Shown here: one piece after another, positions 48,528 to 56,063 of the stretch
Position numbering within the stretch: position 1 is the first letter of the stretch
How the letters are laid out: each line of letters starts with the position of its first letter
NCBI RefSeq assembly: GCF_014874095.1
Contig: NZ_JADBEB010000001.1
Coordinates: 8,804,001 to 8,868,000, forward strand
DNA length: 64,000 nucleotides
Source: Plantactinospora soyae
GTDB lineage: Bacteria > Actinomycetota > Actinomycetes > Mycobacteriales > Micromonosporaceae
Direction of reading: 5' to 3'
Translations under genes and position numbers: made by a program
The notes under the pieces: model-generated
Database searches by the model: none
Told to the model about the DNA's origin: nothing
Seen by the model: the letters and a program-made list of their open reading frames with translations, nothing else

Positions 48528-49220
48528 ATGGGGCGGGGAGAAATGGGCGATGTCGGCAAGCGGCTGGCCGGGACACTGCGCCGGCAGCGAATGCGATGGC
48601 GGCTGTCCCGCCGGCCGCTCCGGCTGGTGGTGCAGGCGATCGGACTCGCCGCGCTGGCCTGGACCGGGTTCACGTTCCTGCGTACCGGTGGCGAGATCAA
48701 CGAGACGGCGGCGTCGATCCTGATCGCCGTGGTGTTCGGGGCGGTCACCGTACTCCAGCAGCGGCAGTCGCAGCGCCGGCAGTACACGGTCGGCCTGATC
48801 ACCGCATTCCAGAGCGCGGATCCACTCAGCCAGGCGGACGTCTGGATGGCCCGCCGGATCAGCGCGCACCGGCCGGTCGGTGCCGACCTGACCGACGACG
48901 ACGAGGAGCACGTGCTTCCACTGCTCGACTACTACGAGTTCCTGGCCGTGCTCGCCGTACGCGGCCTGGTCGACGTGCCGCTGCTACTGAACCTGCGCGG
49001 CGGCACGATGACCCGGTGCTTCGAGCTGTGCCGGGGGTACGTCGAGGATCGCCGGGTCCTGGCCGGGGGCGAGGTCTACCAGGCGTTGGAGTTGCTGGCG
49101 ACCGAGTACCGCCGCCGCACGCCGGTACGCCGAACCGGCCCGGTGCGATCCGAGCCGGAGACGCCACCGGCCGGGTCCCCGATGGTGGGGACCCGGCCAG
49201 CGGATGATGCGGTGGCTTAG
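48528..49220 (+). CDS. DUF4760-like membrane-anchored protein
   Basis: A 230-residue protein with a basic N-terminus (KRLAGTLRRQRMRWRLSRRP), two hydrophobic helices (VQAIGLAALAWTGFTFL and AASILIAVVFGAVTVL) and a cytosolic helical domain. The segment LPLLDYYEFLAVLAVRGLVDVPLLL resembles DUF4760 proteins, which have no known function. Start is ATG 48528 or ATG 48543; GGGGAG precedes the latter by only two bases. Its stop overlaps the stop of the converging transglycosylase-like gene. It follows the MFS gene by 29 bases. Confidence 0.65.
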   Translation: MGRGEMGDVGKRLAGTLRRQRMRWRLSRRPLRLVVQAIGLAALAWTGFTFLRTGGEINETAASILIAVVFGAVTVLQQRQSQRRQYTVGLITAFQSADPLSQADVWMARRISAHRPVGADLTDDDEEHVLPLLDYYEFLAVLAVRGLVDVPLLLNLRGGTMTRCFELCRGYVEDRRVLAGGEVYQALELLATEYRRRTPVRRTGPVRSEPETPPAGSPMVGTRPADDAVA

Positions 49221-49888
49221 CTGTTGGTCCAGGCGCTGGCGACGAGGTCGGCAGCCTGGTTCTCCCACTTGGCGTACGCGTCCGGGTACGCCGAGACCTG
49301 CACCTTCTGCGCGGCGTCGGTCAGCGGCAGGTTCTGCCAGCCGTCGACCTGCCTCAGGCCCTTGAGGAACGCGGTGGTGGAGTACTCCGGATCGGTGATC
49401 TGGTCCGGCGAACCCCAACCCGAGGACGGCCGCTGCTGGAACAGACCCAGCGAGTCGTGGTCGTTGCGGTCACCCAGGTGACCCAGGTTCTCCAACTTCG
49501 ACTCCTGGAGGCTCGTACCGACCGCGATCACGGCGGCACGCTCGTCCAGACCAGCCTTCTTCGTGGCCTTCACGATCGCCTTCACGTTGCCGGACTGCTC
49601 ACCCGAGAGCCGGATCGACTGCTGCTCGCCCTGCACACCGTGCGGAACCAGCTTGTCCCGGGCCGGCTTGGCCTTGGAATCCCGGTCCTTGTCGCCCTTG
49701 ACCGAGTTGGCCACCGCCTGGGCCACCGACACCGGCTGGCCCTGCTCCGGGGCGGCCTGTGCCGCCATCGCCGGACCGGCGACCGCGCCGCCGACAAAGG
49801 CCAGACCGGCCAGGCCCAGGGCGCTCTTACGGATGATCGAAGTCTGCTCGATGGCCGGGAGCCATCGGCTGAACAGAGTCGTGTTCAC
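49217..49888 (-). CDS. Secreted lytic transglycosylase-like protein
   Basis: A 223-residue exported protein. After a polar start, a hydrophobic core (SALGLAGLAFVGGAVAGPAM) and AQA give a signal peptide of about 50 residues. The mature domain has AVIAVGTSLQESKLENLGHLG followed by SLGLFQQRPSSGWGSPDQI, the lysozyme-like fold with the catalytic Glu in QES. A role in peptidoglycan remodelling is likely; many relatives are labelled only hypothetical. GTG 49888 has GGAAGG eight to nine bases upstream. The 345-base upstream gap is rich in regulatory-looking signals. Confidence 0.78.
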   Translation of the reverse strand: MNTTLFSRWLPAIEQTSIIRKSALGLAGLAFVGGAVAGPAMAAQAAPEQGQPVSVAQAVANSVKGDKDRDSKAKPARDKLVPHGVQGEQQSIRLSGEQSGNVKAIVKATKKAGLDERAAVIAVGTSLQESKLENLGHLGDRNDHDSLGLFQQRPSSGWGSPDQITDPEYSTTAFLKGLRQVDGWQNLPLTDAAQKVQVSAYPDAYAKWENQAADLVASAWTNS

Positions 49889-49985
49889 GATGGTTGCCTT
49901 CCATTCGGGGATGAACACCCCACGGGGGATGCGGGATGTCAATGGAGATGTCCGCACCAGAGCCCGAAGACCCCGGGGACAGGAA

Positions 49986-50011
49986 CGCCCGAGCGGGGGG
50001 GTGCTCGGGCG
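49986..50011 (-). promoter_or_regulatory. GC-rich stem-loop at the 5' end of the transglycosylase leader
   Basis: CGCCCGAGC (49986-49994) and GCTCGGGCG (50003-50011) are perfect 9-base arms. On the minus strand a likely -10 TATAGT (50020-50015) lies just upstream, so the transcript would begin at or in this stem. It may stabilise the mRNA or act as an attenuator. Confidence 0.5.
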
Positions 50012-50014
50012 AAC

Positions 50015-50116
50015 ACTATATGTAACGACCGGGGGCCCTGGATCATTCCCGGCCCGCCACCCAACAGCCCAGCTCACACGCCGTGGTACTCGGTCGTACG
50101 GGTAATGTAACGACCG
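50015..50116 (-). promoter_or_regulatory. Promoter with two TGTAACGACCG boxes
   Basis: ATGTAACGACCG occurs on the plus strand at 50020-50031 and again at 50105-50116, 85 bases apart; the first touches the predicted -10 TATAGT of the transglycosylase gene. The second is part of GGTCGT-N12-ACGACC (50092-50115). The remaining bases of 49889-50233 show no gene. Confidence 0.5.
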
Positions 50117-50233
50117 ACTAGCCGCCAACATTCCGCCGACCGGGCCCCGGCGCGAGTTGATCACGGATTGGCTCTGGACCCGCGACGCGGGGTGCCCGGA
50201 GTCCGCCCGACAACGCCTGCCGGGTGATTTGTC

Positions 50234-51124
50234 TCAGCCGCGAAGGCCGCCCGACAGCAGCGGAAGATAATCCTCCGGCCGGTCGAGGCACGAGGTGAAC
50301 TCGGCCGCCGTGACGATCTCCGCCACCCTGTCCCGCAGGTCGTCCGGGTCGGGTTGCAACGCTTCACAGAGCCGGAGGTGGACAGCGCGCACCGCGTCAC
50401 CGATCTCCTCCGCTTCGTCGTCATAGCCGTGGCGTGCGTCGTAGAGGTGACGTGCCAGGTCGTCCCAGACCTCAGCCGCGTGCTCGACCACGTCGAGGAT
50501 CCCGTCGTTGGCCAAGCGCTGGACCAGGAGCTCCAACTCGTCCACGATCCACTGTCCGGCCTTCACGACATCGTGCAGCTCCCACTCCCCCGCCGTGGCG
50601 TCGTTCGCCAGGTTGTCGATGGTCCGGCGAGCGTTGGCCAACTCGGTGTCGGTGGGCGCCCCCAACCGTCCGGCGTACGTCAGCAGCCGGGTCGCCAGAT
50701 GTCGATCCTGCGCCGCGTGCTCGCCGATCAGCATGGCCAGCCGGCGGGCCGGAATGGTGGCCGCGATCTCGGCCAGTCGGCGTACCTCGGGGTCGACCGC
50801 GATCTGTGCTGGCGGGGTGGCCACCGATGACCAGGCGAAGTCGTCCCGGAGCGCACCGAGGGTGAGTGCCACGGCGTGCACACAGAGTTCGTCGGGATCG
50901 GCGGGTTCGCCGCCACAATCGCACTCGGCGGTGAACTCGCCGCCGACCACTCCCACCCACACCTCGTAGCCGGGCTGGCTTCCCCGATCGAGCACACAGG
51001 AGGCGCCGCCGCCAAACGGCGTGATCTCCCCCAGTCGTCCCGACTCCAGCAGCTTTTCCGCGTCCTTAAGGGTGGAGGGTGCTACGGCGTTGCGGATCGC
51101 GTCGATGTCCAGTCGCACAGCCAC
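50234..51124 (-). CDS. SWIM zinc finger protein
   Basis: A 296-residue soluble protein. Residues ~65-90 contain FTAECDCGGEPADPDELCVHAVAL, which fits the SWIM zinc-binding pattern CxCx(n)CxH. SWIM domains bind DNA or proteins and occur beside bacterial SWI2/SNF2 ATPases, but none is present here. The remainder is helical and acidic, without recognised domains. The start is uncertain: GTG 51124 (used), GTG 51118 or an earlier frame start; GGGAGG is 14 bases before GTG 51124. Confidence 0.7.
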   Translation of the reverse strand: MAVRLDIDAIRNAVAPSTLKDAEKLLESGRLGEITPFGGGASCVLDRGSQPGYEVWVGVVGGEFTAECDCGGEPADPDELCVHAVALTLGALRDDFAWSSVATPPAQIAVDPEVRRLAEIAATIPARRLAMLIGEHAAQDRHLATRLLTYAGRLGAPTDTELANARRTIDNLANDATAGEWELHDVVKAGQWIVDELELLVQRLANDGILDVVEHAAEVWDDLARHLYDARHGYDDEAEEIGDAVRAVHLRLCEALQPDPDDLRDRVAEIVTAAEFTSCLDRPEDYLPLLSGGLRG

Positions 51125-51271
51125 GCAGACATCTAACGCCTCCCACGCCAACATTCATCGGCCGGCCCCCCGGGGACCGGGTAGGCCCTGGATTGCCTCC
51201 GGACTCCGCATCCAGAGCGCCCCAGGCTGCACCAGACCCTCGGCGTTGGCGGGCCGCGTGGACGTACTCGC

Positions 51272-51985
51272 TCAGCCTTGTCGGCGTCGGTGGAACAGCG
51301 CGATGCCGCCGACGGCCAGGACGCCGACAAATACCGCCAGTCCGAGCCGGGACATGTCCGTCACGCTCATGAGGAGGCCGGTGACGCCCAGAAACACGCC
51401 GACGAGATCGAACAGGGAGGCCCGGGTCAGTTCACCACGTCGGCCGGCCGCCGGGAGGCTCTCGCGGGTCGTAGCGACCTCGCTCGTCGTCGTGGCCACC
51501 TCGCTCGTCGACCCGTCGTCGGGCCGGGGGCTCCGGGCGGACCTCACCGACCAGAGCCGTGGCAGGTGGTAGACCAGCGCGGCCAGCCCGAGGCCTGCGA
51601 CGCCGACGAGCGCGTAGCCGAGTACCACCTCGTACCAACGCCCGTAGGCATCGTGGAACATCCACTGTGCGAGGTAGTAGAACCCGATCAGTGAGGCAAC
51701 CCGACCGGCGAACACGAGGCGGCCCTGCGCCACCGCCAACAGGCGCCGCTCGGCGGCCAGCACCATCCAGCGCAGCACCACCACGATCACGGTGGGCAGC
51801 AGGCCCTGGAAATTCTGAATTTCCATGCCCTCGTCTTCGAGCACCTGGTACGGCTCGATGGCCGCGGTGACCGCGAACACCGTTACGACAACCACGTCGA
51901 CAGCGACCAGCAGTCGCCAGACGACACTCGCCCGTTCCACCCGAAGACCAGTCACCAACCTCATGGTCCTCGATGTCCCATCCAT
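51272..51985 (-). CDS. Hypothetical membrane protein
   Basis: A 237-residue protein with about six hydrophobic helices (VVWRLLVAVDVVVVTVFAVT, GLLPTVIVVVLRWMVL, LGYALVGVAGLGLAALVYHL, LAVFVGVLAVGGIALF and others). A polar loop near residues 155-185 contains a short tandem repeat TSEVATTTSEVATT, encoded by repeated GACCTCGCTCGTCG-type sequence. I do not recognise a family. It is divergent from the secreted propeller gene with 78 bases between starts. Confidence 0.6.
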   Translation of the reverse strand: MDGTSRTMRLVTGLRVERASVVWRLLVAVDVVVVTVFAVTAAIEPYQVLEDEGMEIQNFQGLLPTVIVVVLRWMVLAAERRLLAVAQGRLVFAGRVASLIGFYYLAQWMFHDAYGRWYEVVLGYALVGVAGLGLAALVYHLPRLWSVRSARSPRPDDGSTSEVATTTSEVATTRESLPAAGRRGELTRASLFDLVGVFLGVTGLLMSVTDMSRLGLAVFVGVLAVGGIALFHRRRQG

Positions 51986-52063
51986 TTACCAGCGCGAGCA
52001 GCACGGGTTCGAGATTGATCGACGCCGTTGTCGTCCTGACCGTGTTGGCGATAACCTTTGCCG

Positions 52064-53380
52064 ATGCGTACCCGACGGAAACTTTCCTTCTTCGCGACGG
52101 GCCTCCTGGTGCTGGTGGGCGGGATCGCGGCGTCGCCGCCCGCTGCGAGCGCAGCCGACGTACGGCTCAGTCAGGTCACCGCACGCAGTGGCGCCGCCTT
52201 CGCCCTGACCCCCGACTTCAGCCTCACCAGCTACGCCAACGCGCTGGCCAACCGGATCGGCGCGGACAACGTCGCAACGGTGCTGGACACCGCCAACCGG
52301 TCCGTCACCTCCTGCAACAGCAGCCAACTGCTCGCCCGGCCGGAGCACTACGCCCGGACCGACATCCCGCTCACCCCGGAACAGATCATCAGCTCGTCCG
52401 ACCGGTTCTGCTGGAACGCCGAGGACAGCTCCGCCAAACACTGGATGCCGCAGGGCATCACCGGCTCCTCGGACGCGGACGACGACCACATCTGGGGCGA
52501 CGACCGGGTGATGATCGTCGCCTCGCACTACTCCGCCACCATCGCCGGCACCTCGTACGACAAGGGCGCCCGGCTCTCCATGGTGGACCGGACCACCGGA
52601 CGGTACCGCCAGGTGCTGCTGGTCGAGCCGACCAAGACCAGCACGCCCAACTACCGGTCTGCGGGCATCCACGCCGGCGGCATCGCCTGGCTGGGCAACT
52701 ACCTCTACGTCACCGACACGGCGGTCGGAATCCGGGTCTTCGACATGCGCAAGTTCCTCTGGGTGGACGCGGCCGACGGTCAGCTGGTCGGCCTGCACGG
52801 CGGGGTCTACAAGGGACACGGCTACTCGTACGTGCTGCCGCAGATCGGCGTATACCGGCAGGCGAACGTGCAGAGTGCCTGCGTACCGGCGACGTCGTCG
52901 TTCTGCTTCTCGTCGCTGACGCTGGACCGCAGCACCACCCCGGACACCCTGGTGGCCGGCGAGTACCGCAACAACGTCGACACCGCCAACCTCAACGTCG
53001 TGGGTGGCCGGGTGCTCCGCTATCCGGTCGACTCGTCCACCCGGCAGTTGACGCTGAGCGCCGGCAAGGCCGTACCGGTCGACGCGGTGACCATCCCCAA
53101 GTCGAACATCCAGGGCGTGCAGACCTGGGACGGCGTCTACTACCTGGGCCGCTCCTCGGCCGACAAGCACAGCTTCCTCTTCAGCGGGCCGGTCAACACC
53201 CCGATGGCGACCTGGAGCTGGGGCATCGGCGGTGAGGACCTCTACCACGAGCACAGCGGGTCCGGGACCGGGATCGGAGCGGGCCGGATCTGGACCGCGA
53301 CCGAACACTACGTCGACCCGAACGGCGCGGTGATCGACAAACGCGTCGTCTTCGCCGTACCGCTCGCCGAGACGTACTGA
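52064..53380 (+). CDS. Secreted beta-propeller-like hypothetical protein
   Basis: A 438-residue exported protein. The signal peptide is MRTRRKLSFFATGLLVLVGG followed by IAASPPAASAAD. The mature part has repeated short strands with aromatic/Gly turns (IAWLGNYLYVTDTAVGIRVF, GVQTWDGVYYLGRSS, ENWGIGGEDLY-like WSWGIGGEDLYHEHS), consistent with a propeller. Six or so cysteines could form disulfides extracellularly. Similar secreted proteins exist in streptomycetes without known function. ATG 52064 has no Shine-Dalgarno sequence; TTG 52058 is the nearest alternative. Confidence 0.7.
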   Translation: MRTRRKLSFFATGLLVLVGGIAASPPAASAADVRLSQVTARSGAAFALTPDFSLTSYANALANRIGADNVATVLDTANRSVTSCNSSQLLARPEHYARTDIPLTPEQIISSSDRFCWNAEDSSAKHWMPQGITGSSDADDDHIWGDDRVMIVASHYSATIAGTSYDKGARLSMVDRTTGRYRQVLLVEPTKTSTPNYRSAGIHAGGIAWLGNYLYVTDTAVGIRVFDMRKFLWVDAADGQLVGLHGGVYKGHGYSYVLPQIGVYRQANVQSACVPATSSFCFSSLTLDRSTTPDTLVAGEYRNNVDTANLNVVGGRVLRYPVDSSTRQLTLSAGKAVPVDAVTIPKSNIQGVQTWDGVYYLGRSSADKHSFLFSGPVNTPMATWSWGIGGEDLYHEHSGSGTGIGAGRIWTATEHYVDPNGAVIDKRVVFAVPLAETY

Positions 53381-53427
53381 GCCGTTCCGCAGCTTCAGCC
53401 GACGGCCCCGGTCCGGCGGGGGCGCCC

Positions 53428-53449
53428 GCCCGGTGACACGTCACCGGGC
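53428..53449. terminator. Palindromic hairpin overlapping the uvrC stop
   Basis: GCCCGGTGAC and GTCACCGGGC are perfect 10-base arms with only two bases between them. It overlaps the end of uvrC and follows the converging secreted-protein gene by 48 bases. Confidence 0.6.
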
Positions 53450-55378
53450 TTCGGGAGCCTCCGTCGGACGCAGGGCCGCGACGATCGCCTCGGCGGTACG
53501 TCGACCGACGCCGGGCACCTCGGCGATCTCCTCGACCGTGGCGGCCGTGAGCCGCTTGACCGACCCGAAGTGCCGCAGCAGGGCCTTTCGGCGTATCTCG
53601 CCCAGTCCGGGAACCTGGTCCAGTCCCGACGTCGTCATCCGCTTGGACCGGCGCTGCCGATGGAAGGCGATGGCGAACCGGTGGGCCTCGTCCCGGACCC
53701 GTTGCAGCAGGTACAGCCCCTCCGAGGTCCGGGGCAGGATGACCGGGAACTCGTCGCCAGGCAGCCACACCTCCTCCAGCCGCTTGGCCAGCCCGCAGAG
53801 CGCGATGTCGTCGATGCCCAACTCGGCCAGCACCGCCGCTGCCGCCGCGACCTGCGGTTGCCCACCGTCCACCACCACCAACTGGGGTGGGTAGGCGAAC
53901 TTCCGGGGCCGGCCGGTGGTCGGGTCGACGCCGGGGCGGTCCGGGTCCGAGGCCATCTCCTCGCCCAGCTCACCTGTCTCGCCACGGGTCTGGAGATAGC
54001 GGGAGAAGCGTCGGCGCAGCACCTCGGAGAGCGCCGACAGGTCGTCGGTGGCCCCGCGTACCGCGAACCGCCGGTACTCGCTCTTCCGGGCCAGACCGTC
54101 CTCGAAGACGACCATGCTGGCCACCACGTCGGTGCCCTGGATCTGGGAGACGTCGTAGCACTCGATGCGCAGCGGGGCGGTCCGCAGACCCAGCGCCTCG
54201 GTGATCTCGTCGAGCGCCTCGCTGCGGGTGGTCAGGTCGCCGGCCCGACGCAGCTTGTGCCGGGTCAACGCCTCGCCGGCGTTCCGGGCCACCGTCTCCA
54301 GCAACGTCTTCTTGTCCCCGCGCTGCGGCACCCGCAGGGTCACCCGGCTGCCCCGGCGCGCCGACAGCCAGTCGGCCAGCGCATCCGCGTCCGCCGGCAG
54401 CGCCGGCACCAGCAACTCCCGGGGTACGTCCCCCTCCCCCTCTGCCTCGCCGTAGACCTGGGAGCAGAAGTGGTGCACCAGGTCTCCGGTGCTCAGGTCC
54501 TCGACCTTCTCCACCACCCAGCCGCGCTGGCCGCGTACCCGTCCGTCCCGGACGTGGAAGACCTGGACCGCCGCCTCCAGCGGGTCCTCGGCGAACGCGA
54601 CGACGTCGGCGTCGGTGCCGTCGCCGAAGACCACGGTCTGCTTCTCCATCGCCCGGCGCAGCGCCGCGACGTCGTCGCGCAGCCGGGCGGCCTTCTCGAA
54701 CTCCAACTGCTCGCTGGCCTCGCCCATCTCGCGTTCCAGCCGGCGGACCATCTGATCGGTACGACCGCCCATGAAGTCGCAGAACTCGTCGACGATCTGC
54801 CGGTGCTCGTCGGCGGAGGCCCGGCCGACGCACGGGGCCGAGCACTTGCCGATGTCGCCGAGCAGGCACGGGCGGCCGATCTGCCCCTGCCGCTTGAACA
54901 CCCCGGACGAGCAGGTCCGGGCCGGAAAGACCCGGAGCAGGAGGTCCAGCGTCTCGCGGATCGCCCAGGCGTGCGAGTACGGCCCGAAGTAGCGCACCCC
55001 CTTGCGCTTGACTCCCCGCATCACCTGGAGCCGGGGAAACTCCTCGTCCAGGGTGACCGCGAGGTAGGGGTAGGACTTGTCGTCGCGGTAGCGGACGTTG
55101 AACCGGGGGTCGTACTGCTTGATCCACAGGTATTCGAGCTGGAGCGCCTCGACCTCGGTGCCGACCGTGACCCAGTCCACGCTCGCCGCGGTGGTGACCA
55201 TCTGCTGGGTGCGCTGGTGCAGGTTCCAGACGTCGCCGAAGTAGGAGTTGAGTCGGCTGCGCAGGCTCTTCGCCTTGCCGACGTAGATCACCCGGCCGGT
55301 CGGATCACGAAACCGGTACACCCCGGGCACGTCGGGAATCGTGCCCGGTGCCGGGCGGTAGGTAGCGGGGTCGGGCAC
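53441..55378 (-). CDS. uvrC: UvrABC excinuclease subunit C
   Basis: A 645-residue nucleotide-excision repair nuclease. The N-terminal GIY-YIG domain has [20 protein letters not shown]; a UVR helix ([20 protein letters not shown]) binds UvrB; the RNase H-like domain has [20 protein letters not shown] and [12 protein letters not shown]; two helix-hairpin-helix motifs end the protein ([34 protein letters not shown]). GTG 55378 aligns with family starts ([11 protein letters not shown]); TTG 55408 is possible. No Shine-Dalgarno is visible. Confidence 0.95.
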   Translation of the reverse strand: MPDPATYRPAPGTIPDVPGVYRFRDPTGRVIYVGKAKSLRSRLNSYFGDVWNLHQRTQQMVTTAASVDWVTVGTEVEALQLEYLWIKQYDPRFNVRYRDDKSYPYLAVTLDEEFPRLQVMRGVKRKGVRYFGPYSHAWAIRETLDLLLRVFPARTCSSGVFKRQGQIGRPCLLGDIGKCSAPCVGRASADEHRQIVDEFCDFMGGRTDQMVRRLEREMGEASEQLEFEKAARLRDDVAALRRAMEKQTVVFGDGTDADVVAFAEDPLEAAVQVFHVRDGRVRGQRGWVVEKVEDLSTGDLVHHFCSQVYGEAEGEGDVPRELLVPALPADADALADWLSARRGSRVTLRVPQRGDKKTLLETVARNAGEALTRHKLRRAGDLTTRSEALDEITEALGLRTAPLRIECYDVSQIQGTDVVASMVVFEDGLARKSEYRRFAVRGATDDLSALSEVLRRRFSRYLQTRGETGELGEEMASDPDRPGVDPTTGRPRKFAYPPQLVVVDGGQPQVAAAAAVLAELGIDDIALCGLAKRLEEVWLPGDEFPVILPRTSEGLYLLQRVRDEAHRFAIAFHRQRRSKRMTTSGLDQVPGLGEIRRKALLRHFGSVKRLTAATVEEIAEVPGVGRRTAEAIVAALRPTEAPEAR

Positions 55379-55420
55379 GTCGACAAGCGTAGTCCGTACC
55401 CCTGTCAAGATCGGTCGCCA

Positions 55421-55463
55421 CCGTCTGGCGCGGCGGCGGCGGACGGCCGGCCGCGCCAGACGG
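55421..55463 (-). terminator. Hairpin between the Rieske gene and uvrC
   Basis: CCGTCTGGCGCGGC (55421-55434) and GCCGCGCCAGACGG (55450-55463) are perfect 14-base arms around 15 bases, nine bases past the Rieske stop on the minus strand. Confidence 0.75.
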
Positions 55464-55471
55464 TTCCCGGC

Positions 55472-55969
55472 TCAGGCCAGGACGATGTTGTCGCCGTCGA
55501 CCGTGACCTTCTTCTCTTCCAGCTTCTTGCTCGCCGGACCGGTCTTGACCGAGCCGTCCGCGACGGCGAACTTGCTGCCGTGGCAGCTGCAGTTGATCGT
55601 GCCGCCGTCGACGCTGGTCACCGGGCACTGCTGGTGAGTGCAGATCGAGCTGAAGGCCTTGAACTCGCCCTCGGTGGGCTGGGTCACCACGATCTGCTGA
55701 TCCTGGATGATCTTGCCGCCGCCGACCGGGATCTCACTCTTCTTGGCCAGCGCGTTGCCCCCACCGTTCGCGGCCGGCGCGCTCGCCGAGCCACCGGTGG
55801 CCGGGGCGCCGCCCGCCGAAGGGGTGCTGTCCGTGCCCCCGTCGAGGGCGTCGTCGTCGCCCGTGCCGCACGCGGCAAGCACCACGGATACCCCCACCGC
55901 ACCCGCACCCGCCAGTAGCGTCCGTCGGGTCTGCGGGCCCGAACCGGTTACGGCCTGATCGTCACTCAT
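55472..55969 (-). CDS. Tat-exported Rieske [2Fe-2S] lipoprotein
   Basis: A 165-residue exported iron-sulfur protein. The start has a twin-arginine (QTRRTLLAGAGAVGVSVVLA) followed by a lipobox LAAC, so it is probably folded in the cytosol, exported by Tat and lipid-anchored. After a Gly/Ala/Ser linker, the Rieske ligands are in ICTHQQCPV and NCSCHGSKF (CxH and CxxH). Partner and redox role are unknown. ATG 55969 has AAAGG about 10 bases upstream. A Rieske gene between uvrA and uvrC occurs in other actinomycetes too, as far as I recall. Confidence 0.88.
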   Translation of the reverse strand: MSDDQAVTGSGPQTRRTLLAGAGAVGVSVVLAACGTGDDDALDGGTDSTPSAGGAPATGGSASAPAANGGGNALAKKSEIPVGGGKIIQDQQIVVTQPTEGEFKAFSSICTHQQCPVTSVDGGTINCSCHGSKFAVADGSVKTGPASKKLEEKKVTVDGDNIVLA

Positions 55970-56063
55970 ACCTAGCCTTTCTTTCGGCGCCGCGTGCCTT
56001 GGTCGTTCGCGGCCACGACCGAAGACACGGGGATATCCACCAACCGGTTCAATTGGACCATCC

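Noticed and set aside
49889-50160. c-di-AMP (ydaO) riboswitch in the leader of the transglycosylase-like gene, common before actinobacterial wall hydrolases
   Set aside because: The diagnostic GGGGAACC/GGGTGAA core elements are not present; only a simple hairpin is seen.
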